DNA from: CADCWN01 sp046328475
GTDB taxonomy: Bacteria; Chloroflexota; Chloroflexia; Thermomicrobiales; CADCWN01
NCBI GenBank assembly: GCA_046328475.1
Contig: JAXLWN010000016.1
Coordinates: 1-64,000, forward strand
DNA: 64,000 bases
Direction: 5' to 3'
This document shows positions 48,338 to 56,632 of the stretch, piece by piece. Positions within the stretch are counted from its first letter, which is position 1; every line of letters starts with the position of its first letter. A program made the translations under genes and the position numbers. The notes beneath the pieces are model-generated. The model had not been told where the DNA came from. It did not search any database and was given only the letters and a program-made list of their open reading frames with translations.

Positions 48338-48994
48338 CTATCCGAGCGCCGCCAGAAGATCGGCGGTGACCTTCTCGATCGGGGCGTCGCCGTTGACTTC
48401 GCGCACGATGCCGCGCACGCGGTAGTAGTCGAGGAGCGGTTGTGTCTGCTCGTCGTAGAGGCGCAGCCGCTCGCGCAGCGCCTCCTCGGTGTCGTCGGCG
48501 CGTTGCCGGAGGTCGGTCGAGCCGCAGACGTCGCAGACGCCCGCGACCTTCGGCGGGTTGGTCCGCAGGTTGTAGATCGTGCCGCACTTGGCGCAGGTGA
48601 TGCGTCCGGTGACGCGCTCGATTAGAATGGGGCGCGGCGCGTCGAGATTGACGACACGGTCGATCTGCTGATTGATGCCCTTGAGCGCGGCGTCCAGGCC
48701 CTCGGCCTGCGGCAGCGTGCGCGGGAAGCCGTCGAAGAGCGCGCCGTTCAGCGGTGGCTCGGCGGCGGCGATCTGGGCCAGTTTCTCGACGACCATACCG
48801 AGCACAACGTCGTCGGGGACCAGCGCGCCACGGTCCATGTAGGTCCGCGCTTCGCGACCGAGCGAGGTACCCGCCGCGATCGCCGCGCGCAGCAGCACCC
48901 CGGTGCCGACGAGCGCCAGCCGCAACCGATCGGCCACGATTTCGCCCTGTGTCCCCTTCCCGACCCCCTGCGGGCCGAGCAGAATCGCGTTCAT
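48338..48994 (-). CDS. adk: adenylate kinase
   Basis: A 218-aa enzyme for ATP + AMP = 2 ADP. The P-loop is LLGPQGVGKGTQGEI. The AMP-binding part has GTGVLLRAAI and FDGFPRTLPQAEGLD. The lid has a full Cys4 zinc site (CAKCGTIYN...CDVCGS), as in Gram-positive-type and many thermophile enzymes. ATG follows GGAG. It lies downstream of secY, the standard position. Confidence 0.97.
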   Translation of the reverse strand: MNAILLGPQGVGKGTQGEIVADRLRLALVGTGVLLRAAIAAGTSLGREARTYMDRGALVPDDVVLGMVVEKLAQIAAAEPPLNGALFDGFPRTLPQAEGLDAALKGINQQIDRVVNLDAPRPILIERVTGRITCAKCGTIYNLRTNPPKVAGVCDVCGSTDLRQRADDTEEALRERLRLYDEQTQPLLDYYRVRGIVREVNGDAPIEKVTADLLAALG

Positions 48995-48997
48995 GCA

Positions 48998-49114
48998 ATC
49001 TCCGAGTGCTGAGTGCTGAGTGCTGAGTGCTGAGTGAGTCGGACGGTCGGGCAGTCGGGCAGTCGGGCAGAGACACGTCGTTACTCAGCACTCAGCACTC
49101 AGCACTCAGCACTG
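48998..49114 (-). repeat. inverted 7-nt arrays (AGTGCTG unit), secY-adk gap
   Basis: Four to five sense units (49080-49114) start at the secY stop, inverted units at 48998-49040. The core carries a second array GTCGGGCA (three copies). Confidence 0.9.
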
Positions 49115-49115
49115 C

Positions 49116-50414
49116 TCACTTGATGAATCCTTCGTAGTGGCGCATCAACAGTTGCGCTTCGAGTTGGCGCATGGTGTCGATAGCCACACCGACGACGATC
49201 AGCAGCGAGGTGCTGCCGAGGAAGAGCGTCTGCACGCCGGTGACCCGCGACGCGATCCAGGGCAGGACCGCGACGGTGCCCAGGAAGAGCGCGCCGACCA
49301 GGGTGATGCGGGTGAGCACCCGGTTCAGGAAGAGATTGGTCGGCTGACCGGGTCGGATACCGGGGATGAAGCCGCCGTTCTTCTGCAGGTTCTCGGCGAT
49401 GTTCTGCTGTTGGAAGATGACGACGGTGTAGAAGTAGGTGAAGCCGACGACCATCAGGAAGTAGATCACCTGGTATTGGAACGAGTTGGCGTCGAAGACG
49501 CGGGCCAGGAAGTTCGCCGGTTCGCGCAACCAGGTGCGGTCGGAGGCGGTGAAGAGGTTGGCGATGTAGCCGGGGAAGACCATGATCGAGACGGCGAAGA
49601 TCAGCGGGATCATGCCGGCGGAGTTGACCTTGAGCGGGATGTGGGTGCTCTGGCCGCCGTACTGCCGGTTGCCGCGCACGCGGCGGGCGTAGTTGACGGT
49701 GATCCGGCGCTGGCCTTCGTTGATCAGCACGATGCCGACGATGGTGACCAAGCCCAGCAGGATGAAGATGAGCGTGCCGACGATGTTCTGGCTGACGGAG
49801 TTGCCGGTGACCAACTGGCCGACCGAGTTCGGCAGGTTGGCGACGATGCCGCCGAGGATGATGATCGAGACGCCCTGGCCGATGCCATTCTGGGTGATCA
49901 GTTCGCCGATCCAGACCAGGAACATCGAGCCGGCGGTCATCGAGAGGAGGATCGCGGCCGAGCGGAGCGCGGTGTCGCCGTTGAAGAGGCCGAAGTTGCT
50001 GAGCACGTTTTGCTGCTTCATCAGCTGGCACTGGCCGAACGCTTGCAGGAGCGCGAGGGGCACGGTGGCGATGTGCTGGTAGCGGTTAATCGTGGCGCGG
50101 CCCGACTCGCCCTCTTTGCTCAGCTCTTCCAGGCGCGGGATGATCGGGATCAGGAGTTGGAAGATGATCGTCGCCGTGATGTAAGGATAGACCCCCATCG
50201 CGGCGATCGAGAATTGCCGCAGCGCGCTGCCGGAGAAGAGGTTCAACATGCCGAGCAGCTGGTTTTGCTGGAGCAGTTGCTCCAGCGCGGCCAGGTCTAC
50301 GCCCGGCACGGGGATGTGCGCGATGACGCGGAAGACGAGCAGCATGAGCACGGTGAAGATGATCTTCCGGCGCAGATCGGGGATCTTGAAGGCGCTGAAT
50401 ACGGCCTGGAGCAT
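49116..50414 (-). CDS. secY: preprotein translocase subunit SecY
   Basis: A 432-aa, ten-helix channel subunit of the Sec translocon. It starts AVFSAFKIPDLRRKIIFTVL and has the signatures GVYPYITATIIFQLLIPIIP (plug/TM2) and LQKNGGFIPGIRPGQPT (cytoplasmic loop that binds SecA and ribosome). ATG at 50414 follows AGGAG. The gene sits between rplO and adk. Stop codon is the start of an AGTGCTG array. Confidence 0.97.
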   Translation of the reverse strand: MLQAVFSAFKIPDLRRKIIFTVLMLLVFRVIAHIPVPGVDLAALEQLLQQNQLLGMLNLFSGSALRQFSIAAMGVYPYITATIIFQLLIPIIPRLEELSKEGESGRATINRYQHIATVPLALLQAFGQCQLMKQQNVLSNFGLFNGDTALRSAAILLSMTAGSMFLVWIGELITQNGIGQGVSIIILGGIVANLPNSVGQLVTGNSVSQNIVGTLIFILLGLVTIVGIVLINEGQRRITVNYARRVRGNRQYGGQSTHIPLKVNSAGMIPLIFAVSIMVFPGYIANLFTASDRTWLREPANFLARVFDANSFQYQVIYFLMVVGFTYFYTVVIFQQQNIAENLQKNGGFIPGIRPGQPTNLFLNRVLTRITLVGALFLGTVAVLPWIASRVTGVQTLFLGSTSLLIVVGVAIDTMRQLEAQLLMRHYEGFIK

Positions 50415-50427
50415 CGAACTACTCCTG

Positions 50428-50500
50428 GTAACGAGTGATGAGTAACGAGTGATGAGGATTCGCACCTCTCTCGTTACTCGTTACTCGTTACTCGTTACTC
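50428..50500 (-). repeat. inverted 7-nt arrays (AGTAACG unit), rplO-secY gap
   Basis: Four sense units (50472-50500) contain the rplO stop codon; inverted units at 50428-50457. Confidence 0.9.
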
Positions 50501-50980
50501 ACCTTCGGCTGCTGCCGTCTCGCCGCCGATCACTTCGACCGTGCCGCCGGCTGCTTCGATCTTGGCCCGCGCGCTGGCGGAGACCTTGTGCGCCTTGACA
50601 TGGATGGCCTGGCTGAGTTCGCCGTTGCCGAGGATCTTCAGCGGGCGAGTCAGGTCGTTGTCGATGGCACCGGCGCGGGCGAGCGACTGCGAGTCGATCA
50701 CGCCTTCGATGCGCTGCTCCTCGATCAACTCCTCGATCCGCTCCAGGTTGATGATCTCGAACTCAACCCGGAAGGGATTGCGGAAGCCGCGCTTGTAGGG
50801 CATGCGCTTCTGAATGGGGATCTGCCCACCCTCGAAGCCGCGCCGGGGGCTGCCGGAGCGGGCCTTCTGGCCCTTGGTGCCCTTCCCGGCGGTCGTGCCC
50901 TGCCCGGTGGCGTTGCCGCGGCCGATGCGCCGCTTCCGGGTGTGCGCCCCTGGATTCGGGCGCAGGTCGTGCTGCTGCAT
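50495..50980 (-). CDS. rplO: 50S ribosomal protein uL15
   Basis: A 161-aa protein: LRPNPGAHTRKRRIGRGNA, TAGKGTKGQKARSGSPRRGFEGGQ and the C-terminal hydrophobic KVSASARAKIEAAGGTVEVI. ATG at 50980 has GGAGAG upstream; a longer in-frame start is made of repeat sequence. The TAA is part of an AGTAACG unit. Confidence 0.96.
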   Translation of the reverse strand: MQQHDLRPNPGAHTRKRRIGRGNATGQGTTAGKGTKGQKARSGSPRRGFEGGQIPIQKRMPYKRGFRNPFRVEFEIINLERIEELIEEQRIEGVIDSQSLARAGAIDNDLTRPLKILGNGELSQAIHVKAHKVSASARAKIEAAGGTVEVIGGETAAAEGE

Positions 50981-50993
50981 GATTCTCTCCGTG

Positions 50994-51066
50994 GGTTCAA
51001 AGTTCAAAGTTCAAAGTTCAAAGTTGAGGATAGGAGCCTGGAACTTTGAACCCGGAACCTTGAACG
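50994..51066 (-). repeat. inverted 7-nt arrays (AGTTCAA unit), rpmD-rplO gap
   Basis: AAGGTTCCGGGTTCAAAGTT on the minus strand (51040-51066) faces four CTTTGAA units (50994-51028). Confidence 0.85.
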
Positions 51067-51075
51067 CATCCCTCG

Positions 51076-51435
51076 TTACTCTTCGCTCGTTCCTGTGTCG
51101 CCGTTTTCATCGAAGAAGCCGAGTTCGGCCAGGAGTGCCTCGCGGTCGGCCTGGCGCTTGGCCAGGCGTGCCTGGAAGCGCTGGGTGCCGGTGGTGGCGC
51201 GATAGGTCGGCGCGGTGCCGGGTTCCAGTGCCTCCACCTTGACCATGTGGCCGACCTTGTTGAGCATGCCGTTGATCGTCGGCGAGGCGTCGTGCTCGAC
51301 CGTCTGGTGCATGCGCCGCAGCCCCAGCGACTCGATAATCCGCTTCTGCCGCTCGCTGTAGCCGATCGTGCTGCGAATGAGCGTGATGCGCAAGCGTTGC
51401 AGCTCACCCGCCTGCGCGTTGGCCGGGGTCCCCAT
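51076..51435 (-). CDS. rpmD: 50S ribosomal protein uL30 with C-terminal extension
   Basis: 119 aa, about double the usual 60. The L30 core is RLRITLIRSTIGYSERQKRI, LGLRRMHQTVEHDASPTINGML and VGHMVKVEALE. A 50-residue tail follows (RFQARLAKRQADREALLAEL, GFFDENGDTGTSEE), probably helical, and is not part of the family. ATG at 51435 has GAGGAGG 6 nt upstream. Confidence 0.93.
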   Translation of the reverse strand: MGTPANAQAGELQRLRITLIRSTIGYSERQKRIIESLGLRRMHQTVEHDASPTINGMLNKVGHMVKVEALEPGTAPTYRATTGTQRFQARLAKRQADREALLAELGFFDENGDTGTSEE

Positions 51436-51490
51436 CTGTTGCCTCCTCATCGACCCGGATGCGCCCCTGGTGGGGCCGGATCGAGCGTTC

Positions 51491-52039
51491 CTATTGCTGC
51501 TCGGCCGTGTTCTGCCGGATCAGCTTGGCGAATCGCTCGCGCGGCAGGCCGCGCCGCCGGGCGACTTGATCGGGGGACTCCAGCTGCTGGAGCGCCTTCA
51601 GCGTCGCCTTGACCGCGTTGACCGGGTTGCTGTTGCCGAGCGACTTGGTCAGGATGTCGCGAATCCCGGCCGCTTCGACCACCGCGCGCACCGCGCCGCC
51701 CGCGATGACGCCGGTGCCGGGCGCGGCGGGCTTCAGCAGCACGCGCGACGCCCCGAAGGTCACTTCGATCTCGTGGGGGATGGTCGAGCCGGCCAGCGGC
51801 ACGCTGACCAGGTTCTTCTTCGCGCTCTCGACGCCCTTGCGGATCGACTCGGGCACTTCGCCGGCCTTGCCGTTGCCGACGCCGACGTGTCCCTTGCCAT
51901 CACCGATGACGACGAGTGCGGAGAAGCTGAACCGCCGACCGCCCTTCACCACCTTTGACACGCGGTTGATCTGTACCACCCGCTCTTCCATCTCCCCCAC
52001 TTCGCTGGGGTTGATGATTTCCTTGCGCTGCGCCCGCAT
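51491..52039 (-). CDS. rpsE: 30S ribosomal protein uS5
   Basis: A 182-aa protein. The double-stranded RNA-binding-like domain has ERVVQINRVSKVVKGGRRF and SALVVIGDGKGHVGVGNGKA; the C-terminal domain has GTGVIAGGAVRAVVEAAGI and SLGNSNPVNAVKATL. A 50-nt gap separates it from rpmD, without an array. Confidence 0.97.
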   Translation of the reverse strand: MRAQRKEIINPSEVGEMEERVVQINRVSKVVKGGRRFSFSALVVIGDGKGHVGVGNGKAGEVPESIRKGVESAKKNLVSVPLAGSTIPHEIEVTFGASRVLLKPAAPGTGVIAGGAVRAVVEAAGIRDILTKSLGNSNPVNAVKATLKALQQLESPDQVARRRGLPRERFAKLIRQNTAEQQ

Positions 52040-52056
52040 TCGCTCTCTCCGTTCGC

Positions 52057-52128
52057 TAGTCGTGAGTCGTGAGTCGTGAGTCGTGAGTGGGGCTATGACC
52101 AGCAGCCCACGACTCGCAACTTGCGACT
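52057..52128 (-). repeat. 7-nt arrays (AGTCGTG/AGTCGCA units), rplR-rpsE gap
   Basis: The inverted GTCGTGA array (52057-52088) precedes rpsE; a degenerate sense array starts at the rplR stop (52106-52128). Confidence 0.85.
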
Positions 52129-52501
52129 AGAACTCCAATCCGCCTTCGCGGGCGGCGTCGGCGACGGCCTTGACGCGCCCGTGGTAGAGATAGCCGCCCC
52201 GGTCGAAGACGACGCGGGTGATACCGGCGTCCTTCGCGCGCTGGGCGATCAGGTGGCCGACCGCCACGGACTTGTCCATCTTGGTCTTGCCGTCGAGATC
52301 GGCACGCACTTGCGGCTCGATCGACGAGGCGGCGACCAGCGTATTGCCCTGGGTGTCGTCGATGACCTGGGCATAGATGTGGGCCGAGGAGCGGAAGACG
52401 TTGAGCCGCAGCCGCTCCGGCGTGCCGTGGACCTTCTTGCGCACCCGGCGGTGGCGTGCCTGGCGATCTGTCAGGCGCTTCAGACCCTGCTTGCGAACCA
52501 T
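52127..52501 (-). CDS. rplR: 50S ribosomal protein uL18
   Basis: A 124-aa 5S rRNA-binding protein: ARHRRVRKKVHGTPERLRLN, VFRSSAHIYAQVIDDTQGNT, GHLIAQRAKDAGITRVVFDR and GYLYHGRVKAVADAAREGGL. ATG precedes rpsE, after rplF. TAG stop is followed by an array. Confidence 0.97.
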   Translation of the reverse strand: MVRKQGLKRLTDRQARHRRVRKKVHGTPERLRLNVFRSSAHIYAQVIDDTQGNTLVAASSIEPQVRADLDGKTKMDKSVAVGHLIAQRAKDAGITRVVFDRGGYLYHGRVKAVADAAREGGLEF

Positions 52502-52560
52502 GATGCCTCACCCTTTCGTCGTGCGGGCGACGATGCTATCCGTCGTCCCAATGACGATTG

Positions 52561-52630
52561 TGGAATGACGAATGACGAATCACCTGGGACATGACCCTAT
52601 TCGTCAATCATCACTCGTCAATCGTCAATC
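52561..52630 (-). repeat. inverted 7-nt arrays (GATTGAC/GAATGAC units), rplF-rplR gap
   Basis: GATTGACGATTGACGAGTG (52599-52630, minus strand) after the rplF stop; GTCATTC-type inverted units at 52561-52586. Confidence 0.8.
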
Positions 52631-52631
52631 C

Positions 52632-53180
52632 TTAGCGTCCGGCCTTCCCGGTCTTGCCGGCCTTGCGGCGGATGCGCTCGGTCGAATACTTGATGCCCTT
52701 GCCCTTGTAGGGCTCGGGCTTGCGCACGCGCCGGATGCGCGCGGCATCCTCGCCGACGACTTCCTTGTTGATCCCGTTGACCGTGACGCGGTTCGTCCCT
52801 TCGACGGTATAGGCGATACCATCCGGCGGGTCGATGCGGACGGGGTGGGAGTAGCCAACGTTGAGGACGAGCGTGTTGCCGTCCTTCGTGGCGCGGTAGC
52901 CGACGCCGTTGATTTCGAGTTCCTTCTTGAAGCCGTCGGTCACGCCGACGACCATGTTGCTGAGCAGCGTGCGGGTCAGGCCGTGCAGTGCGCGATGATT
53001 GCGGACATCGCTCGGGCGCTTGACCAGCACAGTCGCGCCCTCGCGCTCCAGGATCATCTCGGCGGGCAGTTGGCGCTGGAGTTGCCCCTTCGGCCCCTTC
53101 ACGGTGACGACGTTGCCATCGGCGATATCGACCTGCACGGTGCCCGGCACTGGGATCGGCTTCAATCCAATTCGCGACAT
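52632..53180 (-). CDS. rplF: 50S ribosomal protein uL6
   Basis: A 182-aa protein. Two L6 domains are seen; typical sequences are MSRIGLKPIPVPGTVQVDI, VTVKGPKGQLQR and the C-terminal KPEPYKGKGIKYSTERIRRK. ATG at 53180 has GGAGG 5 nt upstream. Gap to rplR filled by arrays. Confidence 0.97.
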   Translation of the reverse strand: MSRIGLKPIPVPGTVQVDIADGNVVTVKGPKGQLQRQLPAEMILEREGATVLVKRPSDVRNHRALHGLTRTLLSNMVVGVTDGFKKELEINGVGYRATKDGNTLVLNVGYSHPVRIDPPDGIAYTVEGTNRVTVNGINKEVVGEDAARIRRVRKPEPYKGKGIKYSTERIRRKAGKTGKAGR

Positions 53181-53191
53181 GGTTGCCTCCA

Positions 53192-53318
53192 CGAGTAGTC
53201 AGTAGTCAGTAGTCAGTAGTCAGTTCCTAGTCCCAAGCGGTTGCTTGTCAGTCAGGCCATGCGCCTCGTGTGAGACACTGACTACTGACTACTGATCACT
53301 GACTACTGCGCACTAGTA
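53192..53318 (-). repeat. inverted 7-nt arrays (AGTAGTC/AGTCAGT unit), rpsH-rplF gap
   Basis: Sense AGTAGTCAGTGATCAGTAGT-like units (53272-53315) after the rpsH stop, inverted array 53192-53224, core 48 nt. Confidence 0.9.
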
Positions 53319-53714
53319 GACCGTGCAGAGGACCTCGCCGCCGATGCCGCGGCGCCGGGCCTCGTAGCCAGTCATCACACCCTGGGAGGTCGTCACGATT
53401 GCGATGCCCAGGCCGTTCTTCACGCGCGGCAGCTCGTCGCGCCCGCGATAGACGCGCAGGCCGAGCTTGCTGACCCGCTTCAGCTCGCGGATGGCGTGCC
53501 GCTTCTCGGTGGTGTACTTCAGACGAATCACCAGGTTCGAATAGGGCTTTCCTTCCTTGACCTCCCAGCCGGCGATGTAGCCTTCGGACTGGAGGACGCG
53601 GGCGATCGCCACCAGCATCTTCGTCGTGGGCATGGTGGTCTCGGTCTGACGCGCGCTGCCCGCATTGCGGATGCGCGTCAGCATGTCTGCGATCGGGTCG
53701 GCAATAAACGGCAT
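53313..53714 (-). CDS. rpsH: 30S ribosomal protein uS8
   Basis: A 133-aa protein with PFIADPIADMLTRIRNAG and the C-terminal GIAIVTTSQGVMTGYEARR. It binds 16S rRNA helix 21 and in E. coli also represses the spc operon. The stop TAG is directly followed by repeat sequence. Confidence 0.97.
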   Translation of the reverse strand: MPFIADPIADMLTRIRNAGSARQTETTMPTTKMLVAIARVLQSEGYIAGWEVKEGKPYSNLVIRLKYTTEKRHAIRELKRVSKLGLRVYRGRDELPRVKNGLGIAIVTTSQGVMTGYEARRRGIGGEVLCTVY

Positions 53715-53887
53715 CGGTGGTCTACTCCTCTGCTAGCCCTGCTGGGGCATCCTCTGGCGACCGGCGCTGCCAACTGTGGAGCGCTGTTGGTGGTCCCGAT
53801 CGCGGCACCGGTCTCGTCTCACGCCGGTGCCCCCCCGGCGGGCGTATCAACTGTTCGGGCGGGATCTTCCGCCTCATCGCTCCGGTG

Positions 53888-54073
53888 TTAGAAACTCGCC
53901 TTGGTGACACCCGGCAGCTTGCCGGTGGACGCCAGCTCGCGGAAGCAGATGCGGCAGACGCCGAACCGCCGGATGTAGGCGCGCGGGCGACCGCAAATCT
54001 TGCAGCGGTTGTAGGCGCGGGCGGAGTACTTCGCCGGACGCGCCGCCTTGGCAATCAGGGACTTCTTCGCCAT
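53888..54073 (-). CDS. rpsN: 30S ribosomal protein uS14, zinc-binding type
   Basis: A 61-aa short form: AKKSLIAKAARPAKYSARA, with CX2C...CX2C zinc ligands (CKICGRP, CRICFREL). ATG follows GGAGGAGAAC. The 170-nt gap before rpsH holds GC-rich inverted segments (CCGGTGCCC/GGGCGG) but no tandem array. Confidence 0.97.
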   Translation of the reverse strand: MAKKSLIAKAARPAKYSARAYNRCKICGRPRAYIRRFGVCRICFRELASTGKLPGVTKASF

Positions 54074-54084
54074 GTTCTCCTCCG

Positions 54085-54178
54085 GGGAATGAAGAATTGA
54101 GAATGAAGAATGTAGAACGTCGCCGGGGATGGCAACCGTTCTACGCCCTCAATTCATCATTCTCCATCCTTCATTCGT
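54085..54178 (-). repeat. inverted 7-nt arrays (GAATGAA unit), rplE-rpsN gap
   Basis: GAATGAAGGATGGAGAATGA (minus strand, 54150-54178) begins at the rplE stop; inverted TTCATTC units at 54085-54117. Confidence 0.85.
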
Positions 54179-54762
54179 TACAGCCGTGCGCCGTCGGTGC
54201 CGGGCGCGCGGAATGGCATGCCGAGCAATGACAGGAGCCGCCGCCCCTCTTCGTCGGTGTTGGCGCTGGTCACGAGGCAGACCTCCAACCCGCGCAGCTT
54301 GTCGACCTTGTCGTAGTCGATCTCGGGGAAGGAGATTTGCTCGGTCATGCCCAGGGTGTAGTTGCCGCGACCGTCGAACGAGTTGGCGGACACGCCGCGG
54401 AAGTCGCGGATGCGGGGGAGGGCGATCGAGACGAGCCGGTCGTAGAACTCGTACATCCGGTCGCCGCGCAGCGTGACCTTGACGCCGATGGACATGCCCT
54501 CGCGGAGCTTGAACGCGGCGATCGAGCGACGCGCCTTGGTGACGACCGGCTTCTGGCCGGTGATCAGCTGCACGTCGTTGACCGCTGCGTCGATCGCCTT
54601 GGCGTTCTGGATCGCCTCGCCAAGACCGATGTTGATGACGATCTTCTTCAGCATCGGCACTTGCATGATGTTGGTGTAGCCGAATTCGCGCATCATCGTC
54701 GGCACCACCTCGTCGCGGTAGTGCGTGCGAAGGCGCGCCATCGTCGCCTCAGTCGCGGACAT
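54178..54762 (-). CDS. rplE: 50S ribosomal protein uL5
   Basis: A 194-aa 5S rRNA-binding protein: FGYTNIMQVPMLKKIVINIG, VTKARRSIAAFKLREGMSIG, VTLRGDRMYEFYDRLVSIAL and GLEVCLVTSANTDEEGRRLL. Its ATG overlaps the rplX TGA (TGATG), so translation is coupled. Confidence 0.97.
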   Translation of the reverse strand: MSATEATMARLRTHYRDEVVPTMMREFGYTNIMQVPMLKKIVINIGLGEAIQNAKAIDAAVNDVQLITGQKPVVTKARRSIAAFKLREGMSIGVKVTLRGDRMYEFYDRLVSIALPRIRDFRGVSANSFDGRGNYTLGMTEQISFPEIDYDKVDKLRGLEVCLVTSANTDEEGRRLLSLLGMPFRAPGTDGARL

Positions 54763-55112
54763 CAGACCGTCCTCTCACGCTCGCTGCGGCGACCCGGCTG
54801 CGGGATCGTCGCGTCGCACTTCTTGCAGAAACGCTCCTTGTCGCCAGCTGCCGCTTCGCGGAACCCGACGCGGGTCGCGGAGTTGCAGGAGGGGCAGTAG
54901 AGCATCACGTTGGAGACGTGCAGCGGGGCTTCCATCTCCACGATGCCGGCCTGCCGTGCGCGCCCTTGCTTCATGTGTCGCCGGACGATGTTGACCCCCT
55001 CGACCACGATGCGGTCTTTGTCGATCAGGTTCGTCCGGACTCGGCCACGCTGGCCCTTGTTCTTGCCGGAGATGACCATCACCTCATCTCCGCTGACGAT
55101 CTTCTCTGCCAC
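54762..55112 (-). CDS. rplX: 50S ribosomal protein uL24 with C-terminal zinc ribbon
   Basis: A 116-aa protein. The KOW domain has GDEVMVISGKNKGQRGRV and the middle carries the L24 segment VVEGVNIVRRHMKQGR. The C-terminal part has a zinc-ribbon motif (CPSCNS...CKKCDA). The tail is basic. It overlaps rplE by one base. Confidence 0.95.
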   Translation of the reverse strand: MAEKIVSGDEVMVISGKNKGQRGRVRTNLIDKDRIVVEGVNIVRRHMKQGRARQAGIVEMEAPLHVSNVMLYCPSCNSATRVGFREAAAGDKERFCKKCDATIPQPGRRSERERTV

Positions 55113-55121
55113 AATGCACCT

Positions 55122-55232
55122 CGAATGGAGAATTCAGAATTGAGAAGTGAGAATGAAGAATGCTGGTGGTGGGCGAAAGCGTCACGCCTGACCAATCGTT
55201 TCTTCAGTCTTCATTCTCCATTCTTCATTCCG
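55122..55232 (-). repeat. inverted 7-nt arrays (GAATGAA/GAATGGA unit), rplN-rplX gap
   Basis: Sense GAATGAAGAATGGAGAATGA (55205-55230) begins at the rplN stop; inverted CTTCATTCTC-type array at 55122-55161. Confidence 0.85.
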
Positions 55233-55607
55233 TTACAGGACCTCGGGGGCCAGGGAGACGATCCGCATGAAGCCCTTTTCGCGCAGTTCGCGCGCGACGG
55301 GGCCGAAGATGCGGGTGCCGCGCGGGTTGCTCTGCTGGTTGATGATCACCGCCGCGTTGTCGTCGAAGCGGATGTGCGAGCCATCGTTGCGGCCGTATTC
55401 TTTCGCCTGGCGCACGATGACCGCGCGCACGACGTCGCCCTTCTTGACCGCGCCGCCGGGTTGCGCTTGCTTGACCGACGCGACGATCACATCGCCGACG
55501 CCGGCATACTTCGGATTGCCACCGCCGCCACCGAGGATGCGGATGCACATGATCGACTTGGCCCCGGAGTTATCGGCTACCACGAGCCGTGTCTGCGTTT
55601 GAATCAC
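55233..55607 (-). CDS. rplN: 50S ribosomal protein uL14
   Basis: A 124-aa protein, full length: MIQTQTRLVVADNSGAKSIM, GDVIVASVKQAQPG, KKGDVVRAVIVRQAKEYGR, DDNAAVIINQQSNPRGTRI and FGPVARELREKGF. Confidence 0.97.
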   Translation of the reverse strand: MIQTQTRLVVADNSGAKSIMCIRILGGGGGNPKYAGVGDVIVASVKQAQPGGAVKKGDVVRAVIVRQAKEYGRNDGSHIRFDDNAAVIINQQSNPRGTRIFGPVARELREKGFMRIVSLAPEVL

Positions 55608-55621
55608 GATCCACTCCCCCG

Positions 55622-55693
55622 TTCCAGGTTACAGGTTGGCAGGTTACAGGTTGAGCAACTTGGAACTTGCAACTTGCTAACCTGCAACCGCAA
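55622..55693 (-). repeat. inverted repeats (GGTTACAG/GCAGGTTA units), rpsQ-rplN gap
   Basis: GGTTGCAGGTTAGCAAGTTG (minus strand) after rpsQ faces AACCTGTAACCTGCC-type units before rplN; unit about 8 nt and less regular. Confidence 0.7.
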
Positions 55694-56095
55694 CTAGACG
55701 ACAATCCCGCGCTTGATGATCTCGCGCACGATCCAGCGCTTCGTCTTGGAGAGGGGGCGTGTCTCCTCGATCCGGACAATATCGCCGATCTTGCAGAGGT
55801 TCTGTTCGTCGTGCGCCGCGAACTTGCTGGTGCGCTTCATCGCCTTCTTGTAGAGCGGGTGCGGGCGGGTGTATTCGACGGCGACGATGATGGTCTTCTC
55901 CATCTTGTCGCTGACGACGCGCCCGACCTTCATCTGGCGCGGCTTCTCCTGCCCCGGCTTGCGCTCCGCCTGGCGGGCGGCGCGGGTAGCGGCACCGCCG
56001 AGTGCCTGCACATCCCCGGTGCTCACCTCCGGCGCGGCCGGAAGCGCACTCTCAGCTTCTGCTTCGGCAGCTGTGCGCTGCGTCTCGTCCTGCAT
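55694..56095 (-). CDS. rpsQ: 30S ribosomal protein uS17 with N-terminal extension
   Basis: 133 aa, about 50 more than usual. The first 50 residues are Ala/Glu/Gln-rich and look disordered. The S17 core starts at MKVGRVVSDKMEKTIIVAVE and continues with HPLYKKAMKRTSKFAAHDE and GDIVRIEETRPLSKTKRW. ATG at 56095 has AGGAAGGA upstream. An internal ATG at the core start is a possible shorter form but lacks a clear ribosome-binding site. Confidence 0.93.
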   Translation of the reverse strand: MQDETQRTAAEAEAESALPAAPEVSTGDVQALGGAATRAARQAERKPGQEKPRQMKVGRVVSDKMEKTIIVAVEYTRPHPLYKKAMKRTSKFAAHDEQNLCKIGDIVRIEETRPLSKTKRWIVREIIKRGIVV

Positions 56096-56139
56096 GGTCC
56101 TGTCCTTCCTCTTCTCAATAACCCACGATCACGCCGCGC

Positions 56140-56466
56140 TCAGAAGCGCCGCCGCCGTCCCTGATTGGCCGCCTGCCGCCGCGCGTACTTCCGCTGGGCG
56201 ATCTTCTCGGCGACCTTCTGCCGTCGCCGCCGCGCCCGGATGAGCGTCGTCTCGGCGAAATGCTTCTCGGGGTCGGCCGCGATCTCGCGCTCGCGCTGGA
56301 TCGTCTTGAGCCGCGCGATGTTCTTCCGGACCAGGCTGATCTGGTGGAAGGTGGTCAGGCGCCCGAGGGCGTCCTGGAAGCGCAGGTTGCGCCACTCCTC
56401 GCGCTGGCTCTCGATCTCAGCCGCGAGGTCCGCGTCGGTGAGCGAGCGCATCTCTTCAATGTTCAT
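56140..56466 (-). CDS. rpmC: 50S ribosomal protein uL29 with C-terminal extension
   Basis: 108 aa against about 65. The L29 core is NIEEMRSLTDADLAAEIESQ...RFQDALGRLTTFHQISLVRKNIARLKTI. A basic 40-residue tail follows (RARRRRQKVAEKIAQRKYARRQ). It binds near the peptide exit tunnel. Gap of 166 nt to rplP has imperfect GC-rich palindromes but no tandem array. Confidence 0.93.
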   Translation of the reverse strand: MNIEEMRSLTDADLAAEIESQREEWRNLRFQDALGRLTTFHQISLVRKNIARLKTIQREREIAADPEKHFAETTLIRARRRRQKVAEKIAQRKYARRQAANQGRRRRF

Positions 56467-56632
56467 CGTCTGGCGTTACCCTTTCTGTGACCGTCGCCCG
56501 GTGCGACACCGCTGCGCACCGGAGCGACCCGCTGCACCGGCTGGTAGCGTGGGGCGGCGGCAAAGCGCACCGTGCGCACTCCCACGCTCTGAACCGGCGG
56601 AAAGAGGCCGGTGCGGCTGCCCGCCCCCGACC

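Noticed and set aside
48998..49114. CRISPR-like array
   Set aside because: Units are 7 nt, contiguous, without spacers, and no cas genes are in the window.
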